From positions 449,001 through 513,000 of the forward strand of contig NC_133109.1 of assembly GCF_022965805.1 (NCBI RefSeq): a DNA stretch of 64,000 bases, read 5' to 3'. Both the position numbers and the translations under genes were made by a program. Shown one piece after another: positions 1 to 10,990 of this stretch. Each line of letters opens with the position of its first letter. Positions within the stretch are counted from its first letter, which is position 1. Below the pieces are notes generated by a model. It was not told where the DNA came from. It ran no database searches and worked only from the letters and a program-made list of their open reading frames with translations. Origin of the DNA: Primulina eburnea (Eukaryota > Streptophyta > Magnoliopsida > Lamiales > Gesneriaceae).

Positions 1-714
1 TACGTGCAAATACAAATTTTGAGATTTATGCGATATGGCTTGTGGTCACGTTACTATCAGTATTAAATCCGGTCCCCAGTATCGGTCCGGTCACCAGTTA
101 CCGGTTAGTTCAGTTGTTTCACCCAGTACTGTGGCAGTAGTCTGATCAGACGCAAATCCGATCCCCAGTATCGGTCCGGTCCCCAGTATCGGTCAGCTCA
201 GTTCAGTTCAGGGACCACTTGCATAGATCATAATCTCACCAGAAAATTTTTACATGCTATTTCAGTACAGGGCTCCAAGGAGCAAACATTTTTACCATGA
301 TTTTCAGTTCAGTTATGCACGTATTATAATTGCTCAGAACATGATATTTTATCCCATGCAAATTTTAATGTAGTATTTACTTGCTATTTACGATATATGC
401 ATGTTGAGTCTTTAGACTCACTAGACTTGATTGTTGTAGTTACTGATGATGTTGGGACCGAGGGCGCGGACCAGTGAGCTAGCTTGGGTCGGCAGTAGTG
501 GCACCCGAGGACCTCAGTTTCAGCATTTGCAAACTTTTTATCGCTTGTTGAATTATTTTAAATTGTTACTTTGCAAATATTTACTTCCGCTGCTATTTTT
601 AAACATTAAATATTATTTAACAGTTTATTTTATGAAGTTGATACTCCATTTAGTTTAAAAGAAAAATTTTAATTTTTCCGCAAATTTTCAAGCACGAATT
701 TTCGGGCCTTTACA
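1..714. repeat. LTR-like fragment (probable Ty3/gypsy), cut by window edge
   Basis: The first 200 bases carry a short subrepeat (CCCCAGTATCGGTCCGGTC and variants, about three copies), followed by AT-rich sequence that ends in CGGGCCTTTACA near 714. A CA end and a short GC-rich subrepeat block are usual for plant LTRs. After 714 the sequence becomes pararetrovirus-like. The other end lies outside the window, so neither orientation nor family can be fixed. A 70-codon open frame at 446-658 looks incidental. Confidence 0.4.
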
Positions 715-2049
715 TATCTTCTCTACCTTTGTCGAAGAATCTTTTACTTTTGTACTTGGATTTGTCTCTGCAATATGTTTTCGGTCAGATCTGAGTCGAA
801 AACCGTTCCCGAATTTTGGCTCCTTTTGGTTTGAGCATTTTGGGCAGATTCCTTCTTATCATCTTCTCACATCAGCCATATTGCAAAATTTTCAACGAGT
901 TTCTTTACTCACTGGTAACTTGTTGTTCAACATAAGATTTCTTTTCTTTTCTTTTCAAATTTTTTTTCTTTTAATCTTGTAGTTTTTCCTGTCATGATAT
1001 TTAACAGAAAAGATTCATTTACAAAATTTTGATAAAACTTAAATGAAGATTTTATTTTGTCTATCTCTGTGACATAGACTCATAATCCTCATGCTCGTTT
1101 AGTAGAGATGTAGTCTTCACTGAGTGATGAAACAAGAGGTGTTCATCATCTAAATGACCCTTAATGAACTTTTGAATGCTCATGTATGTTCTTCTCAACT
1201 TGATGAAGTGAAAGGCTTCAGTGATCCTTTTACGGCTGGTTCTAGTGTTGCGCTAAAAAAATAAAGCTCCCGAATATCTCCAGAATATCTCCTCTTGACA
1301 AATAGTCATTATTTGTCCATGTTTAATGAACAACTTCCAGTATCTATTATGGTAGTGCTGAGTTTTCTGAGGAGCTGTGTGATGTAATATAAACTAAGGC
1401 AAGAGCCTCACATTCATATAATACTTTTAACTCTTTGGGATAGGAATCTGGTTTTATCCATCATGTGTATTATCGACTTTTAAGGTAAATTTCTTTGTAA
1501 ATAAAAATAATAATAATTTTTCAAAATTATTTTTTGCTGCATAAAATTCATTTTCGTTAATATGATATCGTATGGCTTTCGCATATGAGAATATCCAACA
1601 ACAATATCTACATGGTTGTTTTCCATCTGGTGTTAACTTTGTAGGAACTTATGCCCCTCAATGATAATTGTCATATGTATATAATGTCAGATCATCTTCA
1701 TCTTGATAAATAAACATTTTTGGAAAATTTTTACAAATCTCTTTTAGTTAGCTAATTTCATTTGTGTGATCTTCTGTCCATATAAATTTTGCATCTTTTT
1801 TCAGTAATGAACTATATAATTTTCTGTGTTTTTCTAGGTTCTTAATTACCATTCCAGCAAAGTTAACGACCACTTTGAAGTTTTTTTTATTTTTTAGTTG
1901 ATCTGGAAATTTTTGCACATTTTTCACTGTATATTTTTGCAGAATTATTTCCGACTAATCTATTTATATTCTAAGGAATTCAATCTTCTTTGAAGCAAGA
2001 ACTATCTTCTTTTCAGATAGGATTGATATTTTTTTTTACAGACCTTAGA

Positions 2050-2443
2050 TAAAATCTCTAAATATTTAATATGTTCGTTCATATTTTTCGATACTATTAA
2101 AACATCATCAATATAAACGAACATAAAATTAAAATAATTTCAAAATATATTATTCATTTTTCTTTGAAATAATTGAGGTGCATTTGCCAAACCCATGGGT
2201 AATGCTTTCCAAATATAATGACCTTGCGGTGTAGAAAAAGCTGTGAATTTTTTTGTTTTTTTTTGTCCGAATATGATAAAACTCAGACTTACAACCGAAT
2301 TTAGAGAATATTTTAGCGTTATGTATACAATTGATTAAATGTTCTCTATTAGGTATAAAATACCCATCAAAATCTATAAATTTATTATTTTCTTGATAAT
2401 TAATTATTAATCTGGTTTGTTCCTTTTTGTTACCAGAAATCAT
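2050..2443 (-). pseudogene. Reverse transcriptase fragment of caulimovirid copy A
   Basis: The 97-codon open frame at 2150-2443 has the caulimovirid RT pattern: a basic LIINY block, the GYFIPNREHL block, then AKIFSKFGCKS. Just downstream on the same strand, at about 2106-2130, the catalytic YIDD box is readable in another frame. RT copies the pregenomic RNA into DNA. Frameshifts and stops separate the motifs, so this is a relic. The matching part of copy B is at 31560-31860. Confidence 0.8.
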
Positions 2444-3559
2444 GGATTGCTTAATGGTGATATTTATGTTTTGATTAAACCAAGGTTTAAATGTTCTTTG
2501 ATAATAATCTGCATATCCTTTTGATCTTCATCGAGATATGTTTAAATCTGACGAACTCATATTCTATGTCTTTCTTAATTTTAAGGCTGACTTGGAGTTG
2601 GTTTTTGTCTCATCATATCAAGAGATCTTCACTGTAATTTTCTTTGATCATTTTTTAGCATCTTCTAGGGATACTTTTCTTTCGAACTCTACATCTTCCT
2701 AGCATAAAGCTATTTTGACGAATTTTACTTATTATGGTTGGAGGTTTTGATCTGCACTTAATTGAAATATTGTTTCCCGAAATGTCTATAATATTTTATT
2801 TTTCCTTCATCACCACGCTTGCTGCAAAACTCGATTGAAAATTTTCTATAAAATGACTCTTTTAGTCTCTGAACTATGACTTTGTGACCACATAGTGTTG
2901 TGAACACTAATATTCTGGTCTCATTTTCTTGTGTATAGTATTTAAACATTTGCAAGAAATTATTTTATAGCAGAATGTCTGCTCATGTATCATGAAAATA
3001 AATAAATACTATTTTCATCTTGTACCAAAGTGTTTGTCCAGCACATCTGATTAATATTTACGTCATCTTAATCTCTTTACGTAAAATTATGATTCACTTG
3101 GAGAAATCTCATCTAGTAATCTCATGTAATTTTTTTTTGCAATTATTTTGGAAACACTCATCATTTTGATGTATAAATTCCGGTTCTTGAATCAATATAA
3201 GCAACAATATATTCTGCTTTAAATTGTTCATGTAACATCCCTACTTGGATGTATATCGAGAACTGGCTCTTGGTCATCAGATGTTCCATATTCTATTCTC
3301 TTCCATGAATTTCATTCTATTATCTAGACTAAAGAAACCATCAAAGCATTCATGTGTTTCATATCATACTCTGATTTTGTTCCATCAAATTCTTCTTGAC
3401 TCAATTTTTTTTTTTGCTTCTTCTTCATATATACTCTCGTGTGAAGGAATATCTTCAAATTGGTATACTTGCGTTATATCTTGGTAATAAACTGATTCTT
3501 CAATATCTGGAGTTGGTTCAAAACATTTTATCCCTTTTCTGTATTTTTCTGGACAGTTG

Positions 3560-3640
3560 GTCCAAATATAACATCTTACTCCACATGTTCAACAATTACA
3601 ATTTTTAAAACTTTTATTAGCTCGGGTTTGAGCTATTCTG
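3560..3640 (-). pseudogene. Coat-protein zinc-knuckle remnant, copy A
   Basis: The minus-strand translation has three Cys at CXCX2C spacing and a final Cys before Pro, as in the caulimovirid CXCX2CX4HX4C knuckle. A stop codon lies inside and the His position is replaced. The equivalent in copy B (about 34170-34220) keeps the His but has lost the second Cys. The knuckle binds RNA during packaging in working viruses. Here it is only a family marker. Confidence 0.55.
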
Positions 3641-4449
3641 AAAGTTTTCTTTGTTGACATACGCCTCTTGCTTCGAGATGAGTTCTATGCTTGGGACATC
3701 TTATTTCTTGATGGTTCACATCTTTGCCTAGATTTGTAAGATCTGGATTTTTCTCTAAACCACACTATTCTTGGTTTCCATGAATTACTTCCACTTTTTC
3801 CCCTTATGGCATAAAGATGAGTTCTAAAGCCCTTTCTTCTTTGACTTTGTGGTTATTTCCAATTATGGTTGGAAGATCATTTTCTTTACAACATAAATGA
3901 GTACATTTATTAATATATATTAATCGTTTGTAATTATTTTGTAATGCTTCATATGACATCATTATGTCAATTTTCCTTTGAGAAAAGAGGTTATTCGTGC
4001 CAAAGTATTTGGATTCCTAGGGACGTATTCCTTAATTAACATTTCTTTCGAGGGACTCGACATTTTAACAAAGAAAAATTGTATTGTTATATTTTCTTCG
4101 ACACTTGAATTGCATCTATATTTAGTGAATTACATAATATATTCATTTAGCAAATAGATGTGATGTATTTCAAGACTATACAGAGTTTGCGTATCTTTAT
4201 GTTTCTTCTATGTATCTTGACTGTTAAAATAGTCTACCCTATAAATTGTTGCTTTAAATAGAGTATCCCTACTCCCTGCTACCTCATTAAGAGATTCTCT
4301 GGCTATGACTGACTCTTTGACTTCTACCGAAGTCATGTCCCAAGCGATTTTAACTAATCCCATCAGACTCATTTCTAAAAGTTTAATGAATCATTCTTGG
4401 TTGATATCAAGTATGTATGTTGCAATTCTCATAGCTGATAGTCAGTCAT

Positions 4450-5780
4450 TGTTACGTATTTTCACTACCGTTAGTGTACGGTGTCAAGTTTTAGCACTGA
4501 TTTGAGTACAGATATCGATCTCACGAGTAGTAATTATTTAAGACTGTATATTAAGTATCATAATTGACATAGTTCAACTTTATTTAGAAAAATCAAAGAG
4601 ATAGTTGATAATCAATTCAAATCAAATAACGAATCCTATTAATTTAAAGAAACACAGTTGAAATTCAATGAGTAGATCAATCTAGATATATGATTTTGTC
4701 TGGTCTCCTCTATGCTAAATTAAAATTGACTAACATGTTATTAAATTGCATCATGTTTACTAACCAAGAACTCGCAATTTTCCTATTCTTTTTTTCAAGT
4801 GATAAATAGAACTGTATTACCTATTAACGATTTTAATATGTCTATTCAAAATTACGTAACACATAATATATGCAAACAAGGTTTTTTTATGGATTCACCA
4901 GAGTTCAACGTCTTTTGCATGTTATAAACATCTGACGATGTGATTTCCCCTGTCCTAATTTCAATACCCTCTCTCGAGTGTTAGATCTTAATTATTTGAT
5001 CAATCAAATTATGACCAGTAATCCAAAAGCATTAACGACAAGCAATCACAATTAAACACAATGAATTAATTCAATGAAAATTCAAAACGTCAATAACATA
5101 GATTCGACCACGACTACGTCAATCTCTAGAAAATAAAATTAGTTCATACTCGAATCTAAATCAATACAAAACTTGTTTTTAATAATTAAAAACGTAAAAG
5201 TAAAGAACCGAATTAAAAACGTGTTGAAGAGAGATGAAAGTGTGTCTCAGTGTCCGGATTCAACGTCTTTTATCTCCGTTCTTGGCATTCCGTCTTCCGT
5301 GCGCTCTGACTTTTGCTCTCCTTTTTCTTCTCGCCTTTCGGCCGTCTTTTTTTCTTCTATTCGTTTATAAAGCCCAGAAAGAAACCTACAAAATTTGGCA
5401 TTCACGTCGCACGTATATGCGCGCCCTAAACTGGCGCATATGCGTGAGACCTTCTGTGTATGAGCTTCTTCTCTCGCGCATATGCGCTCCCAAGCTCCGC
5501 GCATATGTGCGAGACCCTCTGTTTTGTGCGTCTGGAGTTCCTTCTTGCGCGCATATGCGCGCCTTTGACTCGCGCATATGTGCGGGTCTTTTTGCCTCTA
5601 TGCTGGGGCATGCGCACAAATTTCTTCTAAGAGCCATTTTCATTCCTTTTCAACCCATGTAGTGGCCTTATCTAGATTCCTGCAATCACACCAAAGACAA
5701 CAAAAACGCATAATTCTGCCCAAGAAAACAAAAAATCTATATGAATTATAAGGATAATTTAAGTGCACAAAATTCACTAA
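4450..5780. mobile_element. 1331-bp unclassified insertion with 8-bp target duplication
   Basis: Copy A of the pararetrovirus is interrupted exactly here. The 8-mer TCAGTCAT stands on both sides (4442-4449 and 5781-5788), and copy B shows the uninterrupted site near 35050. The insert begins TGTTACGTATTTTCAC and ends CACAAAATTCACTAA. The ends are only loosely complementary, so terminal inverted repeats are doubtful. An 8-bp duplication suits hAT elements but does not prove the class. No transposase frame is visible. The 3' third holds the GCGCATATGCGC palindrome cluster. Confidence 0.65.
5409..5588. repeat. Cluster of six GCGCATATGCGC-type palindromes
   Basis: Six near-perfect palindromes with core GCATATG (one CGTATATGCG variant) start at about 5409, 5435, 5475, 5497, 5547 and 5571, spaced 20-50 bp inside the 1331-bp insertion. 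The block is GC-rich in an otherwise AT-rich region, and three copies are followed by GAGACC or GGGTC. The overlapping open frames on both strands are by-products of this composition. They could be transposase-binding subterminal repeats or processing hairpins; the function is unknown. Confidence 0.75.
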
Positions 5781-6646
5781 TCAGTCATCTATTAGATCTT
5801 CTCTATTTTTGAAATCCAATACATCAGAGTTAAGCATGATCCTATAAGGATGTATTGATTCTAAAACTGATGTCGAATATGGTGTTTGGTGTAAGAGAAT
5901 TTGGTTTATCCTTGATCTTGTCTTCGTTGGGTGCGCTTCTCCACATACTTGAATATCTGTTTGGAGTTCTCTCATATTTATATTATGAGACCCCTCCCTT
6001 ATTTTTCCTTGGTGGTTAATGGGAGTCATTGAGGGTGGTTCGCCACTTATTGTACTCAACTTCAGATCTACGATTTTGAGATTTACAAAAGACTCTACAA
6101 TGTCTTGAAGATCTTCTAGACCAATCTTTTCTATGTTGTCATCAACTCAATTTCTTTTCTGAGACAGTTTTAATCAGATTGATAATTTTTTCGTCGGTTA
6201 AAGGTTTTGGCATTATCTTGGTCTTAGGATCAGTACCAAAATATGGTGGTAATCTTCCTTCCGATATCCTTATACTAGAACTTGGTTATTGTTCTGGAGT
6301 TTGGATTCTTGTTTGTAAGGATTTCCTAAATTTTTTTGGTATATACTATAGTTGGTTGGTTGTCATAGTTTTGTACCGTCTTTTGGATTTCTCTAAGATC
6401 TACGGTGAGTTTAGAGGAATCCGATACTATTTCTATCATCCTATTATTTTCAATTATAAGCTTACCTTAAGACTCCAATGTGTTCTTATTTGCTCCTTAT
6501 GTCTAACATTGGTTAACTCATCTTGTAAATATTCCAAAGTATTGGAATAATTTCTATAAATATTTGATTTCGAACATAAGTTCGGATTCATAATTTTTTT
6601 AGAAAATCTTCTCTTCAAACATTTTATTACACATTAATAAAGATAT

Positions 6647-7622
6647 GAGTGGGTCTCATGTGAGACTAGGGATGTAAACGATCCAAACCAAACCAAACAG
6701 TATCAGGCTGGAGCTTGGTTTGTTTAAAATTGTTTGAGGCTCAAGCTCGATTCGAGCTTCTATTATTAGGCTCGAGCTTGATTTGTTTTGAAATTACTGA
6801 GCTCGTTAAAAGCTCGAGCTCGGCTTGTTAAAAGCTCGAGCTCGGCTTGTTAAAAGCTCGTTTAGCATGTTAATCAAGCCAGGCTCGAGCTCGGCTCATT
6901 AAAAGCTCGTTTAGCATGTTAATCAAACCAGACTCGAGCTTGATTCATTAATAGCTCGTTTAACATGTTTAACAAGCCTGGCTGGAGCTCGTCTCGTTTT
7001 CAAGCTCGATAAGCATAGAATAGAGCTCGAGTTTGAGTTTGAATCGAGTTTGTTAAAAATTAAATATATCTATAAACTAATTTTAAATTAGACACAAAAA
7101 TGTAAATTCATTCATAAATAACTAAAACGACACAAATAAGAGCAAAAAAAAAAACATAAATAAGTATATTATTGAACATTCCAAAATCATGTTTGCGAGC
7201 CACCTAAACGAGCCGAGCTTGAGTACGAGCCACCTGAACGAGCCGAGCTCGAGCTCGCGAGCCTATTATCGAACATGTTTGCGAGCTCACGAGCCGAATA
7301 TCCTAAGGCTTGAGCTTGGTTTGATTAAAATTTTCGAGCTCAAAATCGAGCTTGGGCTTGGTTTGATATGATTAACAAACAAACTCAAACTAGCTTTTTA
7401 TCGATCCGAGCTTCGAATAGCTCGCAAACCGTTTGGTTCATTTACATCTCTATGTGAAACCGTCTCACGGATCCTAATATGTGAGACGGGTCAACCCTAC
7501 CGATATTCACAATAAAAAATAATACTCTTAATATAAAAAGTAATATTTTTTCATGGATGATCCAAATAAGATATCTGTCTCACAAACACGACCCGTGAGA
7601 CTGTTTCACACAAGTTTTTGCC
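6647..7622 (+). mobile_element. 182-bp Mutator-like MITE, copy 1, split by a hAT MITE
   Basis: The MITE starts GAGTGGGTCTCATGTGAGAC and ends GTGTTTCACACAAG then TTTTTGCC. The two terminal regions are complementary over the GTGTGAGAC part. It is flanked by TAAAGATAT (6638-6646) and TAATGATAT (7623-7631), a 9-bp duplication with one mismatch, as expected for Mutator-type elements. The hAT element at 6667-7452 sits inside it. Removing that insert and one copy of its duplication gives the same layout as the copies at 39527 and 55569. Confidence 0.85.
6667..7452. mobile_element. Non-autonomous hAT element nested in the MITE
   Basis: Terminal inverted repeats read TAGGGATGTAAACGATCC on the left and, reversed, TAGAGATGTAAATGAACC on the right. 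Flanking 8-mers TGTGAGAC (6659-6666) and TGTGAAAC (7453-7460) form a target duplication with one mismatch, typical of hAT elements. The interior is full of AGCTCGAGCTCG-type repeats in both orientations and has no transposase. Such subterminal repeat arrays are typical transposase-binding sites. Confidence 0.9.
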
Positions 7623-7631
7623 TAATGATAT

Positions 7632-8178
7632 TGTATATTTGAAATAATTTTACTCCAACTCAAATAATATTTTCGGTCCAGTAAAACAAATAAAGATATT
7701 TTTGATATTTTTGACATGGATAGGTCATAGGAAGTTTAATCAAATTTTTTACGGTATAAAGAGTGAAAAACAATCTGTATTTTGATATGGAGATTTATCT
7801 TCGATTTTCTTTAATATTAATAATTAATAAAATGATAAATGTAAGTCAACTCATGGTAGACAAATAAAAAAAGTCACACAGAACTTTCTGGAAGTAAGCG
7901 TACTTCCAGTTTTCTGGGGTCCAACTGTCCAAGCATAAGGAAATGGGTCACACTCTGTAATTTTCATCAATTTGAAGACTAAAACAGTCATTTCACAAAT
8001 ATGATGATTCTGGATCTGGATATACAAAAAGAAAAACTTCGATTCCGTCGAAACAAAGTTGAGAAAATTCAGATTCTGTGGTAAGCAGGCCTTTTTTTTT
8101 TTCAATCGAACTTTGTAGATTTGGGTATGTTATATAGAAATGTGTTTGATCAATGGTTCTCTTTTTCAGGGAAGGGAA
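7632..8178 (+). other. Upstream region of the cytochrome b5 gene
   Basis: AT-rich sequence between the MITE and the cytochrome b5 start codon. It should contain the promoter and 5' UTR. A CTTTTTCAGG just upstream of the ATG (about 8161-8170) could be the acceptor of a 5' UTR intron. I see no repeat or further coding sequence. Confidence 0.4.
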
Positions 8179-9597
8179 ATGGGGTCAGATCTGAAAGTTC
8201 GCTCATTTGAGGAGGTTTCGAGCCATAACAAGATTAAGGATTGCTGGCTAATTATTAATGGGAAGGTCAGATCTCTTCCTGTTTGTGCTATTGCCCTGTC
8301 GCTGTAATGGATGCTTATCTACCGTCCTGAGATCTTGTCTTGATCTATGTTTTGTTTTTGTGGTTGAGCTCAACTGATGGAAATTTTTTGTAATTTGAAT
8401 TGATGAGCTCTCGGTTTTGGACTGAGAAGTTTGATGATGAGTTTGGGTGTGATCCTCTAAGCCTATGATGTGAATTATTTCTTGTTCACTATGTTTTGTA
8501 CTAGTGGTGAGTATTATGGAGATCTATTTATGGGTTAAGTAGTTTTTTGTTGCTATGATTTCTGTATTGAAATTAACGCAAGCTTTTCAGTTGACTCTCT
8601 TTCATTTGCATGGTTTGTCAGTTAAATGTTTATGCATGTCGCCGTTGCATCGTGTAGTTCGAAATTTCTTATCGAGGTTTTTGCTTTGTACTTGGAAAAA
8701 CATGGGTGTGAGTTAGGATCTTATCCCTCTTGTTGCAGAGGCTTGAGAAGAATGCCGAGTGTAGATATCAAATATTTGGTGAAAACATCCAAATAAATTT
8801 ATTTTAAACTAATACCCCCCCTCAAGAGTTCTCCTTGAAGGCCTATCTGTGAATTACTTTGCTTGCATAAGTTGTCCCAATTGGACAGCATTTAATTACG
8901 TTGTTTATATCCACTTGGTCGGTTCTAATTATGATTATTTACTTTAACTGGTTAAACAATTCCATCTCTGGATGGTAATCTGTGCATGCACCTAAATTAT
9001 TGTCTGTTGAAAAGCTTTACTTTCTGTTATTTCGAACTAGAAAGGACATGGAAATCGGAATACGTCCCACTTGTTTTAAGAAAGGAACAATACAGCTGCA
9101 TAATAGTTTTTCTGTGCCATTTTGTTTGGTTTTCTTGGAGCTTCCTTGTAATATGCTTGTTTGATTATCTGTCAGGTTTATGATGTAACCCCATTCATGG
9201 ATGATCATCCTGGAGGTGACGAAGTTCTGCTATCAGCAACAGGTCATGTAGCCATGAAGGCATAAACTTACAATACCATTGCTTGTTCATCATAGGCATC
9301 ATGCAAAACCACATACTCATTCAAAAAATTTGTTGGCAATCTCCAGGGAAAGATGCAACCAATGACTTTGAAGACGTTGGACACAGTGATTCCGCTAGGG
9401 AAATGATGGACAAATATTACATTGGGGAGGTAGACATGTCAACCATTCCCCTGAAACACACTTATGTCCCTCCAACACAAGCCCCGTACAATCCGGACAA
9501 GACTTCCGAGTTTGTGATTAAGATCTTGCAGTTCCTTGTGCCTCTCTTGATACTGGGCTTGGCCTTTGCTGTCCGTCATTACGCCAAAGAGAAATGA
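8179..9597 (+). CDS. Cytochrome b5, tail-anchored ER isoform
   Basis: Cytochrome b5 is a small haem protein on the ER surface. It passes electrons to desaturases, hydroxylases and some P450s. The exons are 8179-8265, 9176-9242 and 9347-9597, joined at GT-AG junctions and kept in frame, giving 134 residues, the usual plant length. The haem-ligand histidines are His40 in HPGG and His64 in VGHSDS. After a hinge rich in Pro (about 87-100) a hydrophobic C-terminal anchor (about 108-126) is followed by a basic RHYAKEK tail, which points to ER membrane insertion. The ATG chosen gives the conserved N-terminus MGSDLKVRSFEEV. The first intron is 910 bp. The exons show no defects. The exact isoform cannot be assigned from sequence alone. 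Confidence 0.95.
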
Positions 9598-10751
9598 TTG
9601 CATAGAATTCAAATTTACTGGTTGCCTTGTTCTATTTTCGGACCTTCTGTGGGTGTTGAACGAAGAAAACTACCCTCCACAGAGCTTGAGCGTACTCAAA
9701 GTTTGGAACGAAGTACTTGTCTGGTCCATCGTAGTCCACTTTAAAGCTCTTTTGCATCTGATTATATTTATGAGTTTTTTCCAATGGCATTTCGACCTTT
9801 TTTGTTTAGCTTATAATTTCAATTTTAGCTTTCGTAGTATTTTTCCTACATCCAAGATAATATACCTGGATCACAAACATAGAGCTCCTATATTAATCGC
9901 ATAAAACCCACCCACATGAACGACAGCGACCTCGTTGCATAATCCCAATAGCATTATCTTGTGGTATCGAATTGCTTTGATATGATTTGGTTTCGATTAT
10001 TAAGAATATGAACCAAACCGAAATTTATTATTTTGTTTTTTACGGCAAGAACATTTCACATTTAAAAACAAAATAATTTACATAAACCAAAAAATTTAAA
10101 TTATTTACATATACTTAAGATTCTAAAAGATATATTTATGATTCAGGTTTCAATCAGATTCTTATATTAAAAAAGTGAAACTGATCCTCCGCTAATAACT
10201 GAAAGAAACATTGTCAGATTCGGATCGACTTTTAACAGCCAAAACGAATGTTGCTAAGTTTGAACGCACACATTTCACACAATCCATGAAAAATTCCTTT
10301 TACAGGCATGTCTGCTCCAATCCAATCCGCCGAACATGAAATCTAACACGTCCCGATCGGCCAAAAAACATATCATGCTAAAAAAACATATCATATGAAT
10401 CCATCAAAGTTTGTAGCACGACTTTGACCACCGGAAATAATATCAGTCGTATTTAATTACAGAGTGAAAGTACAAATAAATGTCATAATCCACACACTAA
10501 CATAAATAAACTGAAGCATAAGAAATCCAAAATGCTTTTACAGAAATGGACTGAGCTATTAAGGAGATAATGAAGGAAAACCATTAAGATTCTAAAAAGA
10601 ACAACTTTTGAGAATTGCAAGATCAAGATCTGAACTTGAATCACTCATCAAAAAGTATGAGCAGGAAAACAAAACAATATAAAGGTAACAGTGAGGTATT
10701 TTAGAGAGAGAGCAAGAGACTAACCAATTTGAAGGAGATGATGTAGAGCAA
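9598..10751. other. Intergenic, AT-rich
   Basis: The first 200-300 bases should be the 3' UTR of cytochrome b5. The rest is AT-rich with no recognisable gene or repeat. Short open frames here have no family features. Confidence 0.4.
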
Positions 10752-10871
10752 TTAGCTGGTGATGAAGAGGCAACTAAGAACAGAGCCGATCTCAAATGGA
10801 TCCACCGCAACGACGACGAATTTGGGGATGATGACTGTGGTGACGTTTTTTCCGATGAGGAAGTCTGACAT
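10752..10871 (-). CDS. Small hypothetical ORF (39 aa)
   Basis: A 39-codon frame beginning MSDFLIGKNVTTVIIPKF is hydrophobic and more GC-rich than its surroundings. A possible splice donor (TTGGTTAGTC) lies about 30 bases past its stop, so this could be a short protein or the first exon of a transcript. I do not recognise it. An overlapping 98-codon frame (10592-10888) in another phase is Ser-rich and less convincing. Transcript data would decide. Confidence 0.25.
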   Translation of the reverse strand: MSDFLIGKNVTTVIIPKFVVVAVDPFEIGSVLSCLFITS

Positions 10872-10922
10872 CGTCTAATAGCTTTCATCTACGAATCTTC
10901 CGTTGTTTTTCCTACTTGTGCC

Positions 10923-10990
10923 AATATGGGTAGGGTTGACCCGTCTCACGGATTATGATCCGTAAGACGGTCTCACATGAAACTCAATCT
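10923..10990 (-). repeat. 182-bp Mutator-like MITE, truncated copy 2
   Basis: Only one end of the family remains: AATATGGGTAGGGTTGACCC, then GTCTCACGG and the terminal GTCTCACATGA. It matches the reverse-oriented copy at 39527-39708 over its last 65-70 bases. The other half is missing and no duplication can be checked. Confidence 0.75.

Larger units (their letters stand above)
715..6646 (-). mobile_element. Endogenous caulimovirid (pararetrovirus) copy A, degenerate
   Basis: This is a decayed integrated plant pararetrovirus read on the minus strand. Frames run from high to low coordinates. They are a 5' region at about 5.8-6.5 kb, a coat-protein-like segment at 4.1-4.45 kb, a zinc-knuckle region at 3.6 kb, the reverse transcriptase at about 1.95-2.6 kb, and a transactivator-like segment at 1.14-1.45 kb. 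Each part has a parallel in copy B (30605-36028). Relative to B, copy A jumps near 3335 from the protease/RT junction straight to the zinc-knuckle region. The movement-protein/protease part (about 1.1 kb in B) is therefore deleted. An unrelated 1331-bp insertion splits the coat-protein part at 4450-5780. Many stops and frameshifts make it non-coding. The primer site seen in copy B is not present. Confidence 0.8.

Noticed and set aside
5409..5588. CRISPR-like array
   Set aside because: Repeats are short palindromes with irregular spacing in plant nuclear DNA inside a transposon-like insert; no cas genes.
5234..5662. 142-codon plus-strand frame and overlapping minus-strand frames as genes
   Set aside because: They exist because the GCGCATATGCGC repeats lack stops in several frames. 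The peptides are repeats of RICA/HMRA, not a protein family.
7189..7371. Frame with SHLNEPS repeats as a protein
   Set aside because: It is the hAT subterminal AGCTCGAGC-type repeat array translated.
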